A stretch of DNA of 5,267 bases. Source: Alphaproteobacteria bacterium. Its GTDB lineage: Bacteria; Pseudomonadota; Alphaproteobacteria; CAAHEQ01; UBA3637. Positions within the stretch are counted from its first letter, which is position 1; every line of letters begins with the position of its first letter. A program made the translations under genes and the position numbers. The notes beneath the pieces were generated by a model. That model was given only the letters and a program-made list of their open reading frames with translations, was not told the origin of the DNA and ran no database searches. The DNA lies in the NCBI GenBank assembly GCA_017513365.1, contig JAFXFY010000123.1:1-5267 (forward strand). Direction: 5' to 3'. Shown here in pieces: positions 1 to 5,267 of the stretch.

Positions 1-359
1 CAATTTATACCGGTGGGGCGGAAATTGAATCATGGGCTTGTGCTTTACAAACGTGTCCAAAATCTCATCCGATAAATGCAGAAAATGGAAATTGTTTTGC
101 CTGTGATGAAACAAGGGCTATTGATTATTTTCCCGAAAATGGGGATAGTGGGGCTAATTTCTGTCCTAATCGTGTCTTAAATGATTCGGCTTTGGTTTTA
201 AAAAACTGTCCAAGTTCTCACCCATTGGTTGATCCACTGGGGGGATGTTATACGTGTGCGGAACAAGAAGATGTCTATACAACGCCGGAAAATTGTGCCG
301 GTTGTTCTAATCGTTCTTTTGAAGCAGGTGGGCAATTTGGTCGGTGTTATAAAAATTAA
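1..359 (+). CDS. Cysteine-rich tandem-repeat protein, C-terminal part (5' end outside window)
   Basis: The open frame runs from position 3 to the TAA at 357-359 without interruption, giving the last 118 residues of a longer protein. Eleven of these are cysteines. Two tandem units are visible. Residues 18-68 and 69-118 each contain C-P-x-S-H-P, then G-x-C-x-x-C with the same spacing (first Cys to third-last Cys of the motif 13 residues), then P-E-N ten residues after the last Cys, then C-x-N-R. The stretch before residue 18, with Cys at 13, looks like the end of a preceding unit. No membrane segment is present in this part and the gene ends just after the last repeat Cys. Regular Cys pairs suggest disulfide-bonded or metal-bound modules, as in many extracellular repeat proteins, so secretion or surface location is an inference; the signal peptide would lie outside the window. 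I do not recognise the family. It faces the antiporter gene convergently and shares a terminator with it. Confidence 0.8.
   Translation, partial: IYTGGAEIESWACALQTCPKSHPINAENGNCFACDETRAIDYFPENGDSGANFCPNRVLNDSALVLKNCPSSHPLVDPLGGCYTCAEQEDVYTTPENCAGCSNRSFEAGGQFGRCYKN
54..356 (+). repeat. Two tandem ~50-residue Cys-rich coding repeats
   Basis: Unit A is 54-206 and unit B is 207-356, in frame. They match at the protein level: C-P-x-S-H-P, five residues, G-x-C-x-x-C, one residue and E, then P-E-N at the same distance and C-x-N-R after a 4-residue length difference. At DNA level the units are well diverged, so this is an old repeat rather than a recent duplication. Unit B carries an extra Cys (residue 98) three residues before the C-x-N-R cysteine. 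Confidence 0.75.
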
Positions 360-374
360 AAATAACAGCAAATA

Positions 375-409
375 AAAAAGGTGGTACATTTATTGAGTAC
401 CACCTTTTT
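375..409. terminator. Bidirectional intrinsic terminator between convergent genes
   Basis: A perfect inverted repeat, GGTGGTAC (380-387) and GTACCACC (397-404), encloses a 9-base loop. It is flanked by five A (375-379) on the left and five T (405-409) on the right. Read on either strand it is a GC-containing hairpin followed by a T run. It begins 16 bases after the stop of the Cys-rich gene and lies 16 bases beyond the stop of the antiporter gene, so it can end both convergent transcripts. Confidence 0.93.
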
Positions 410-424
410 AGATTATGAACCTTT

Positions 425-2797
425 TTATCCAGTTATTTCTTGAGAAACCGGTACAATAGGTGTTTGTCGGAACACTTCTTGTGAAATTTTCTTTTGTTCC
501 CCGACTAGCCACAGTATATCACCTTCGTTAAAAATAAAGGTTACCTTAGGGTTTAGTGTCAGTGAAGATTTACGTTCCACCCCCACAACCAAACAGTTGC
601 CCGTCTTATTGCGAATAGCTGACCCACGCAGTGTGTTATCATTCAAAGTTGAATCTTTTGTTACCGGAATGGCGCAACACAGCAACGTTTTATCATTTTT
701 AAATTCATATTTATCTTGCTTTAAAATATAATCATGCAAACTAACATATTTGTCTTCGCTACTGTCTATGGTTGTTTGAGTTAGGCCTTTTGCTTTCATT
801 TCACTCGCCAGTGAACGCAACTGTTTTTTGGACCCGACAATTAATAATTTATCGCCTGATTTTAAACCATCACATCCTCTGGGAACATTAATTACACTTT
901 TATCCCGAATAATTTTAATGATATTTAATGCGTATACCTCTTGAAACATTGTTTCGCGCATTAATCTGTCATTTAAATCGGAATTTTCGTCTAGTTCAAA
1001 TTGAGATACAAACAAAGAACTGTCCAGCCATTTGTCTTCATCGGCAACTTGTTCGTCTTCATCGGATTTAAAGTTTTCTAATTGTTCACGGTTTAAGTTG
1101 ACCAAGAATTGAGTTTCAATACGCATATATTGGTTGAGGACCCATTTGGATTTTGTCAGAGCAAAAATCGTACCGCACACCATTAATCCCGTAATGTATG
1201 GATTTGTCGTCAGTAATTGGTGTGTGGCCATCATGATAAAGAACACCACCAATAAAATCCGAATGGCCGTTAATACGATAAGTGGAATACGGTTCGCTTT
1301 CTTTTCCATCCACAGATTAAAGTATAACTTGAGCATACGTTCTTTAGAAACCAACAAGGCATGCAAGAATGGTGCCATAACAATTAATGTTAATGTGGTG
1401 GATACAACACGGATAATACGGTTATCCCAACCGGCCATAGCTGTTTTCAGCCATGGTTTACACAAAAATGTGGAAATGTTAATGATGCCGATTAAAATAA
1501 CTGAAAAGATAAATAACCGTAAGAAGTAAGCCTTAAACAATTTTTTCCACATATTTTGTTCGGCCTTTGTATCGGGTTTTGAGGATGTAATATTATCCAA
1601 AAATTCTTTCCAACGTTCCGGCAAACGTTTATTGAGTTTATGATAAAATTTATCGGCAGATTTAATCATTAAAGGAGTTGTGAAAGTTGTTACAACGGAA
1701 ACGGCTACAATAATTGGATAGACATAATCGCTTAAAACGCCAAGGCTCATACCCAAGGCGGCAATAATAAAGGCAAATTCACCAACTTGCGCCAATGAAA
1801 AACCACATAAAATAGATGTTTTTAGCGGTTGACCTGACAGCGTAAATCCAACGCATGAGAAAAAGATTTTACCGGCCATAACGACTAATGTAATAACCGT
1901 AATCGGCCATGCATATTGCAAAAACATTGCCGGATTTACCATCATACCGACAGACACAAAAAAGACGGCTCCAAAGAAATCTTTGACGGGTTTTAATACA
2001 TTTTCAATGCGGTGCACGGTGCTGGATTCGGCCAAAATAGAGCCCATGATAAAGGCACCTAATGCCGATGAAAAACCGGCCGAGGTAGATAAAACAACCA
2101 TGCCGAAACACAGGGCAATTGATGTCAACAACAACATCTCATCGTTCATATAGTTGATGGCTTTTTTGATGAGGGTAGGGACGGTAAAAATCCCGATAAT
2201 GAAGCACAATACCAAAAAGAAAATCAGTTTTGATGTACTGATAAGCAACTGTGTCCCGTCCACGCTTTGACTAATTGCAACGGTCGGCAATAACACAAGC
2301 AACAGAATGCCGACTAAATCTTCCACGACTAAAACGCCGAATACCAAATCGGTAAAGCGCATTTTTTTCATGTTCAGTTCGTCAAAGGCTTTAATAATGA
2401 TCGTGGTTGAGGACATGGAAATCATACCGCCCAAAAACAGACTGTCCATTGTCGTCCACCCCAAAATTTGACCCGTTAAGTACCCGATAAACAACATAAA
2501 GATAATGTTGGCACTGGCCGTAATAATGGCCGCTTTTCCGACATTGACAATCTTTTTGAAACTGAATTCTAATCCCAAACTGAACAGCAAGAATATCACA
2601 CCGATATCGGCCCAAATTTGGATGTTTTCTTTATCTGTAACCGAAGGAAGGCCATGAATAAAAGGGCCCGCAAAAATACCGGCCAGCACATACCCGAGTA
2701 CCACCGGTTGTTTAAGCCATTTAAATAACAAGGTTACAAGTCCCGCATAAATGGTAATAACGGCTAAATCGGTGATAAGAGTCGGTAAGTGGTGCAT
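425..2797 (-). CDS. CPA2-family cation:proton antiporter with extra membrane block and two TrkA_C domains
   Basis: This is a 790-residue inner-membrane monovalent cation/proton antiporter of the Kef-like CPA2 family. Residues 8-380 form the hydrophobic exchanger domain. It has SMSSTTIIIK at 127-136, an acidic pair E159-D160 in VVEDL (the usual ion-binding aspartate position), a lysine at 310 in the helix that normally carries the partner Lys, and the family motif SLAQVGEFAF at 334-343. Residues 420-551 hold about four further hydrophobic helices, not part of the basic exchanger fold. The cytoplasmic end has two TrkA_C-like (RCK_C) modules at about 590-668 and 690-772, each with a G-D-x-L-x-x-V-G signature (648-655 and 759-766). 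I see no RCK_N Rossmann domain or GxGxxG motif, so canonical glutathione-gated KefB/KefC is unlikely; K+ or Na+ as substrate cannot be decided. The ATG start is preceded by AAAGGA (2804-2809) at good spacing. The gene follows the ankyrin cluster but a terminator and 125 bases separate them. Confidence 0.93.
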   Translation of the reverse strand: MHHLPTLITDLAVITIYAGLVTLLFKWLKQPVVLGYVLAGIFAGPFIHGLPSVTDKENIQIWADIGVIFLLFSLGLEFSFKKIVNVGKAAIITASANIIFMLFIGYLTGQILGWTTMDSLFLGGMISMSSTTIIIKAFDELNMKKMRFTDLVFGVLVVEDLVGILLLVLLPTVAISQSVDGTQLLISTSKLIFFLVLCFIIGIFTVPTLIKKAINYMNDEMLLLTSIALCFGMVVLSTSAGFSSALGAFIMGSILAESSTVHRIENVLKPVKDFFGAVFFVSVGMMVNPAMFLQYAWPITVITLVVMAGKIFFSCVGFTLSGQPLKTSILCGFSLAQVGEFAFIIAALGMSLGVLSDYVYPIIVAVSVVTTFTTPLMIKSADKFYHKLNKRLPERWKEFLDNITSSKPDTKAEQNMWKKLFKAYFLRLFIFSVILIGIINISTFLCKPWLKTAMAGWDNRIIRVVSTTLTLIVMAPFLHALLVSKERMLKLYFNLWMEKKANRIPLIVLTAIRILLVVFFIMMATHQLLTTNPYITGLMVCGTIFALTKSKWVLNQYMRIETQFLVNLNREQLENFKSDEDEQVADEDKWLDSSLFVSQFELDENSDLNDRLMRETMFQEVYALNIIKIIRDKSVINVPRGCDGLKSGDKLLIVGSKKQLRSLASEMKAKGLTQTTIDSSEDKYVSLHDYILKQDKYEFKNDKTLLCCAIPVTKDSTLNDNTLRGSAIRNKTGNCLVVGVERKSSLTLNPKVTFIFNEGDILWLVGEQKKISQEVFRQTPIVPVSQEITG

Positions 2798-2825
2798 ATT
2801 TTATCCTTTTGTTTTTATTGTTTTA

Positions 2826-2840
2826 TGTTTAATATAAACA
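2826..2840. promoter_or_regulatory. Small dyad TGTTTA-ATA-TAAACA upstream of the antiporter
   Basis: Perfect 6-base arms (2826-2831 and 2835-2840) surround a 3-base centre, 29 bases before the antiporter start codon on the minus strand. It contains TATATT, a possible -10 box, but the best upstream -35 candidate (TTATCC at 2855-2860, 18-base spacing) is poor. The surrounding 2798-2922 gap is A+T-rich and holds no gene. It could be an operator or simply chance symmetry in AT-rich DNA. Confidence 0.25.
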
Positions 2841-2888
2841 CACAAAAAAATCAAGGATAAAATTTTAAAAAATTGGATTATTTTTATC

Positions 2889-2915
2889 AAAAGAAATGGG
2901 GAATTTTCTTTCCCC
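2889..2915 (-). terminator. Intrinsic terminator after ankyrin gene A
   Basis: On the minus strand GGGGAA (2910-2915) pairs with TTCCCC (2898-2903) across a 6-base loop, followed by ATTTCTTTT (2889-2897), a U-rich but interrupted tail. The hairpin starts 7 bases beyond the stop codon of ankyrin A. It separates the ankyrin cluster from the downstream antiporter gene. The short stem and imperfect tail leave room for read-through. Confidence 0.65.
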
Positions 2916-2920
2916 TTGTG

Positions 2921-2935
2921 TATTATTCTGCCCGT
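2921..2935. repeat. 15-base exact repeat at the 3' ends of ankyrin A and B (copy 1)
   Basis: TATTATTCTGCCCGT occurs here and again at 3758-3772. In both places it covers the stop codon (TAA, followed by TA) and the codons for R-A-E. Similarity fades over the next 10 bases and resumes at GGGATT (2949-2954 and 3786-3791). It shows that the gene ends are homologous although the linkers before them differ. Confidence 0.7.
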
Positions 2936-3702
2936 TCATTTGCGATTTGGGATTTAGCGGTTTTCTTTCTTTTTGCAATACGTTTAGCCGGTGCCGGCGA
3001 TAACAGTTCTGTGTTGCCTTTATCTTTTAAAATGTCTATCGGCCGTTGTCCCTTTTTATTTTTGATGGTGGCATCTGCCCCATTTTTCAGCAATATTGAA
3101 ATCAATCTTTTTGACGGATAATAACGACACGCATAGTGCAAGGCGGTATTCCCGTCTTTATCTTGTAAATTTATGATTTCGGGATGTTGACACAATTTTT
3201 GAATGTCCTCTAACGAAAACATTTGATGCTTTATTGTACACATTAACATACTGACCCCCGCATCATTTTGCGCTGTATAATCTATATAATTGTCAGAGTT
3301 ATACATTGCATCATATATAATTAAATCTTCAAAAATCAGCGGATTATCGGGATGGTCAATCAAAGACCCCAAAACAGAAACGCCTTTCTTATTTTTTCGG
3401 CGAAGGTCAATTTCTTGCCCCGTTGCTTGACATAAGTTGGTCAGCAATGTGATATTATTCGGTTTATACTGAGGGCATATTTCTAAATTATAGTGCCAAA
3501 AAGTATTGCCGTCTTTATCTTGAGCATTGATGTCAAAAGAAAGGTGATTTCGGCCGATAATGTAATCCAAAGGATACCATCCCCTCTGCATATCCGATAT
3601 GAATTCTCTGACCGTTTCAACACTTGAATCTTTTGTTAAATAATACGCCGTGCGTTCTGCAGAAAAAAGAGGCAGTTTGTCTGTTTTTGTTTTTTTTACC
3701 AT
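2923..3702 (-). CDS. Ankyrin-repeat protein A (259 aa) with basic tail
   Basis: Five ankyrin-type units are visible: near residues 57, 99, 141, 177 and 211. Unit 1 has QDKDGNTFWH and unit 4 has NLQDKDGNTALHYAC, close to the D-x-x-G-x-T-A-L-H-x-A consensus. Units 2 and 3 are degenerate (KKGVSVLGSL, DAGVSMLMC). Unit 5 begins NGADATIKNKKG. Spacing is 34-42 residues rather than the usual 33. The N-terminal 56 residues are not ankyrin-like, and no signal peptide or membrane helix is seen, so the protein is cytoplasmic or exported by a system needing no N-terminal signal. After residue 235 comes a strongly basic linker (KRIAKRKKTAK) and the end N-E-R-A-E. An in-frame TAA four codons upstream fixes the ATG as the first possible start; the ribosome site is weak (AAGAG). 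Ankyrin proteins bind other proteins; the target is unknown. It is a paralogue of the next two genes and lies 57 bases after ankyrin B. Confidence 0.9.
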   Translation of the reverse strand: MVKKTKTDKLPLFSAERTAYYLTKDSSVETVREFISDMQRGWYPLDYIIGRNHLSFDINAQDKDGNTFWHYNLEICPQYKPNNITLLTNLCQATGQEIDLRRKNKKGVSVLGSLIDHPDNPLIFEDLIIYDAMYNSDNYIDYTAQNDAGVSMLMCTIKHQMFSLEDIQKLCQHPEIINLQDKDGNTALHYACRYYPSKRLISILLKNGADATIKNKKGQRPIDILKDKGNTELLSPAPAKRIAKRKKTAKSQIANERAE

Positions 3703-3710
3703 GGGTAGCT

Positions 3711-3720
3711 CTTATATAAG
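3711..3720. promoter_or_regulatory. Palindrome CTTATATAAG just before ankyrin A start
   Basis: This perfect 10-base palindrome lies 8 bases upstream of the ankyrin A ATG and includes the only weak ribosome-site-like bases (AAGAG). It resembles a -10 box, but no -35 box lies at the right distance because that region is the hairpin stem. A start from here would leave almost no leader. It may be chance or a site that limits ribosome access. Confidence 0.2.
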
Positions 3721-3724
3721 CTTG

Positions 3725-3753
3725 AAGGAAAGAGGGGGATTCCCTCTCTCCTT
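3725..3753. terminator. Hairpin between ankyrin B and ankyrin A (terminator or attenuator candidate)
   Basis: The left arm AAGGAAAGAGGG (3725-3736) and right arm CCCTCTCTCCTT (3742-3753) form a 12-base stem with a 5-base loop. On the minus-strand transcript the single non-Watson-Crick position (3730/3748) is a G-U wobble, so the stem is continuous. However, that strand then reads CAAGCTT, not a U run. On the plus strand the same position is an A-C mismatch, but a run of T follows (3752-3758). It sits between the ankyrin B stop and the ankyrin A start, so it may partly terminate, protect the 3' end of ankyrin B mRNA, or modulate ankyrin A. Confidence 0.45.
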
Positions 3754-3757
3754 TTTT

Positions 3758-3772
3758 TATTATTCTGCCCGT
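3758..3772. repeat. 15-base exact repeat at the 3' ends of ankyrin A and B (copy 2)
   Basis: This is the second copy of the element at 2921-2935, covering the ankyrin B stop codon and its final R-A-E codons. Here the stop is doubled in frame (TAATAA), because a further A follows. Confidence 0.7.
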
Positions 3773-4644
3773 CCGTTTGAATGATGGGATTCATTTTTCG
3801 GCATTGAATTTTTTACAATGCAGGTTGATTGATGTGTATCAGTCGTTCCATTTAAAATGTTTTCGGCTTGGTTCAATATGTGTTGTTGTTCTTTGTTTAA
3901 CGGCATAGATTTGATTAAAATCATTAACAATCCAATCATAACCTTATTAAGTTGGTCGGTAGAATTTTGTTGAGCTTCAACTTCTTTTGGCATATAGGGT
4001 GTTAAGATTTTTGTAGCTTCTGGTGTTGCTATATCAATTGGGCGTAGGCCATGTTTATTTTTGATCGTTACATCTGCACCGGTCTGAAGCAGTGTTCTGA
4101 TCACTTTGATAGATGGATTGTATTCTTCCATACAAGCATAATGAAGGGCCGTATTACCAAATTTATCTTGCAAGTTTAATATTTCGGGATGACGACACAA
4201 ATCTTCAATACGACTGAGATTGTCTAGACCTTTTCCTTGTTTTAAAAAACACATTAATAAACTGAGGCCATCTTTATTTTGTGCTGCATAATTTACATTG
4301 GTGAAGAATTTTGAGTCAAATCTCAGGGAATGTTCTAAGCAATCAAGCAGAACATCATTTTCGAATATCATAGCACCCAAAACAGATATACCCTTATCGT
4401 TTTTTATGCTAAGATCAATTTTTTTGTGATCACTATCATGATAAAGATTTGATAGCTCATATCCATAACCATGTCCTCCTTCTAGCACAGTTACTGGAAT
4501 ATGATGCACAAAAGTATTGCCGTTTTTATCTTGGACATTTACATCAATTGTTATATTATCATCTCTTAAATCGTCAATGGTTATTTTACCTTTAAATAAA
4601 TCTTTTATATTTTCTACTGTAGCAATTTTTAATTTTTTAGACAT
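3760..4644 (-). CDS. Ankyrin-repeat protein B (294 aa) with hydrophobic segment in its C-terminal linker
   Basis: It has the same five-unit plan as ankyrin A. The units lie near residues 34 (QDKNGNTFVHH), 77 (KNDKGISVLG), 117 (QNKDGLSLLMC), 155 (NLQDKFGNTALHYAC) and 192 (IKNKHGLRPIDIA). The N-terminus is shorter than in A. After residue 220 the protein diverges completely: a Q/N-rich stretch, then a hydrophobic run VMIGLLMILI at 235-244 followed by a probable amphipathic helix (about 248-265), then a polar tail ending S-N-G-R-A-E. The hydrophobic run is short for a membrane span but could be an interaction or membrane-contact helix. The ATG is preceded by AAGGAG (4652-4657) at ideal spacing, the best ribosome site of the three minus-strand starts visible, and by a sigma70-like promoter. 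Role unknown beyond likely protein binding; no enzymatic motif is seen. It is probably co-transcribed with ankyrin A. Confidence 0.92.
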   Translation of the reverse strand: MSKKLKIATVENIKDLFKGKITIDDLRDDNITIDVNVQDKNGNTFVHHIPVTVLEGGHGYGYELSNLYHDSDHKKIDLSIKNDKGISVLGAMIFENDVLLDCLEHSLRFDSKFFTNVNYAAQNKDGLSLLMCFLKQGKGLDNLSRIEDLCRHPEILNLQDKFGNTALHYACMEEYNPSIKVIRTLLQTGADVTIKNKHGLRPIDIATPEATKILTPYMPKEVEAQQNSTDQLNKVMIGLLMILIKSMPLNKEQQHILNQAENILNGTTDTHQSTCIVKNSMPKNESHHSNGRAE

Positions 4645-4651
4645 AATAGTT

Positions 4652-4657
4652 CTCCTT
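4652..4657 (-). promoter_or_regulatory. Strong Shine-Dalgarno site of ankyrin B
   Basis: The minus strand reads AAGGAG ending 7 bases before the ATG at 4642-4644. It confirms this start and contrasts with the weak site before ankyrin A. Confidence 0.85.
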
Positions 4658-4680
4658 TTCTAGTTTTTTACATACAAAAC

Positions 4681-4697
4681 TGATATATAATATATCA
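4681..4697. promoter_or_regulatory. Perfect 17-base AT-rich palindrome over the ankyrin B -10 region
   Basis: TGATATAT (4681-4688) and ATATATCA (4690-4697) are exact reverse complements around one central base. Outside them a second dyad pairs ACTG (4679-4682, within ACAAAACTG) with CAGTTTGT (4705-4712), allowing one bulged A. The palindrome covers the putative -10 box, which is where a repressor would sit. Alternatively the RNA could fold as a weak end for ankyrin C mRNA, but the stem is nearly all A-U and the following U run is short. Confidence 0.4.
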
Positions 4698-4715
4698 TAT
4701 CTCGCAGTTTGTTAA
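4687..4715 (-). promoter_or_regulatory. Sigma70-like promoter of ankyrin B
   Basis: On the minus strand TTAACA (4710-4715, five of six matches to TTGACA) is followed after exactly 17 bases by TATTAT (4687-4692, five of six matches to TATAAT). Transcription would start near 4680, giving a leader of about 36 bases with the strong ribosome site near its end. AT-rich DNA yields chance matches, but box quality, spacing and position all agree. Confidence 0.55.
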
Positions 4716-4721
4716 TGTTTT

Positions 4722-5267
4722 TTATATTCGTCCATTAGTGTGGCTGTTTGTTTTTGTGTTAGATTGATGGCTCACAATATGACGAGGAGCATTATTTGGT
4801 TGTTGCATATATTGTGATAACAGTTTTTCTATCTCTTTATCTTTTCTTAAAAGCATATCTACTGGGCTCTTGTCTCGGTTGTTTCTGATGCTGATATCAG
4901 CACCTTTGCTTAGTAGCATTTGCAGTATCTCTACAGAAGGCTCATAATGGCAAACGTAGTGTAAAGCGGTATTGCCATCAGTATCTTGTAAGTTTAATAT
5001 TTCTGTATGATTGCTTAAAGCTTCAATCGTTCTGAAAAAATTGAAATCTTTTTTATTATCTTTGATAAGATACATCAGTATACTTTCCCCTTTTTCATTT
5101 TGGACAGTGTAATCTATAGATGTAAAAAGTTCAGGGTGTTGTTCTATTTGGCTAAAAAAATATTTATCGAATGTTATATAACCAATTAATGAACCTAGAA
5201 CGGATATACCTCGATTGTTTTTTCTATTTAAGTCGATTTTTTGACCTGTTATCGCACAAAGTACATG
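4722..5267 (-). CDS. Ankyrin-repeat protein C, C-terminal 181 residues (5' end outside window)
   Basis: The frame is open from the right edge to the TAA at 4722-4724. An internal ATG at 5073-5075 is not the start: the 64 codons before it encode clear homologous repeats, including KNNRGISVLGSLI and IDYTVQNEKGESILM, matching ankyrin A and B units 2 and 3. Unit 4 reads NLQDTDGNTALHYVC and unit 5 SKGADISIRNNRDKSPVDML. At the left of the visible protein (window residues 4-13) CAITGQKIDL matches ankyrin A CQATGQEIDL, so roughly 85-90 N-terminal residues are missing if it resembles A. The C-terminal linker is short and rich in Q, N, H, S and T, ending N-S-H-T-N-G-R-I, related to the ankyrin B end. 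Likely a protein-binding module; function unknown. It is the first visible gene of the minus-strand cluster. Confidence 0.9.
   Translation of the reverse strand, partial: HVLCAITGQKIDLNRKNNRGISVLGSLIGYITFDKYFFSQIEQHPELFTSIDYTVQNEKGESILMYLIKDNKKDFNFFRTIEALSNHTEILNLQDTDGNTALHYVCHYEPSVEILQMLLSKGADISIRNNRDKSPVDMLLRKDKEIEKLLSQYMQQPNNAPRHIVSHQSNTKTNSHTNGRI

Noticed and set aside
198..389. Minus-strand open frame over the Cys-rich gene end
   Set aside because: It runs through the terminator hairpin and opposes the well-supported repeat-coding frame; no ribosome site.
1134..1529. Open frame of 131 codons on the plus strand inside the antiporter gene
   Set aside because: It is antisense to conserved membrane and linker coding sequence, has no ribosome site and no family features; it is a shadow of the antiporter gene.
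2391..2615. Minus-strand open frame inside the antiporter gene
   Set aside because: It is an out-of-frame shadow of the exchanger domain.
425..2797. Naming the antiporter kefB or kefC
   Set aside because: No RCK_N nucleotide-binding domain or glutathione-gating region is visible, and the extra membrane block is not part of those proteins, so the symbol would overstate the evidence.
2873..3121. Plus-strand open frame opposite the end of ankyrin A
   Set aside because: It begins in the A+T-rich gap, crosses the terminator hairpin and is antisense to ankyrin repeats; no supporting features.
2921..3772. The 15-base exact repeat as an attachment site or insertion-sequence target duplication
   Set aside because: Both copies cover homologous stop codons and coding ends of paralogous genes, so gene duplication explains them without a mobile element.
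2923..5267. Phage, toxin-antitoxin or CRISPR-type defence island
   Set aside because: No nuclease, methylase, integrase, antitoxin or direct-repeat array is seen; ankyrin repeats alone do not identify such a system.

Overview
The window is A+T-rich bacterial DNA with five protein genes and no RNA gene, CRISPR array, transposase or phage gene. Three features suggest a host-associated, low-GC Gram-negative bacterium: compact gene packing, a cluster of ankyrin-repeat genes, and a cysteine-rich repeat protein. Uncultured gut or symbiotic Alphaproteobacteria would fit, but no marker gene settles the taxonomy, so this placement is a low-confidence inference.

Layout. Positions 1-359 (+ strand) hold the 3' end of a cysteine-rich repeat protein of unknown family. 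It has two tandem units of about 50 residues built on a C-P-x-S-H-P ... C-x-x-C pattern. A strong, symmetrical terminator hairpin (375-409) separates it from everything to the right, which is all on the minus strand. Positions 425-2797 encode a 790-residue CPA2-type cation:proton antiporter. It has an additional membrane block and two C-terminal TrkA_C-like (RCK_C) domains but no visible Rossmann RCK_N domain. Positions 2923-3702, 3760-4644 and 4722-5267 (the last open at the right edge) encode three paralogous ankyrin-repeat proteins.

In transcription order (right to left) the minus-strand genes are ankyrin C (5' end outside the window), ankyrin B, ankyrin A and the antiporter. Ankyrin B has a good sigma70-like promoter (TTAACA, 17 bases, TATTAT), with a perfect AT-rich palindrome over its -10 box, and a strong ribosome site. 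Ankyrin A has only 57 bases in front of it, mostly filled by a hairpin, with no clear promoter and a weak ribosome site, so it probably depends on transcription from ankyrin B. A hairpin with a U-rich tail after ankyrin A suggests the antiporter is a separate transcription unit.

The most interesting part is the ankyrin family. The three proteins share the same order of degenerate repeats, then a linker that differs completely between copies, then a short related tail at the extreme C-terminus (N-G/E-R, ending R-A-E in two copies). A conserved tail after a divergent linker suggests a sorting, secretion or partner-binding signal, with the ankyrin part as the variable recognition module. No partner or enzymatic function can be read from the sequence. 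The antiporter and the cysteine-rich gene show no evident functional link to the ankyrin cluster.
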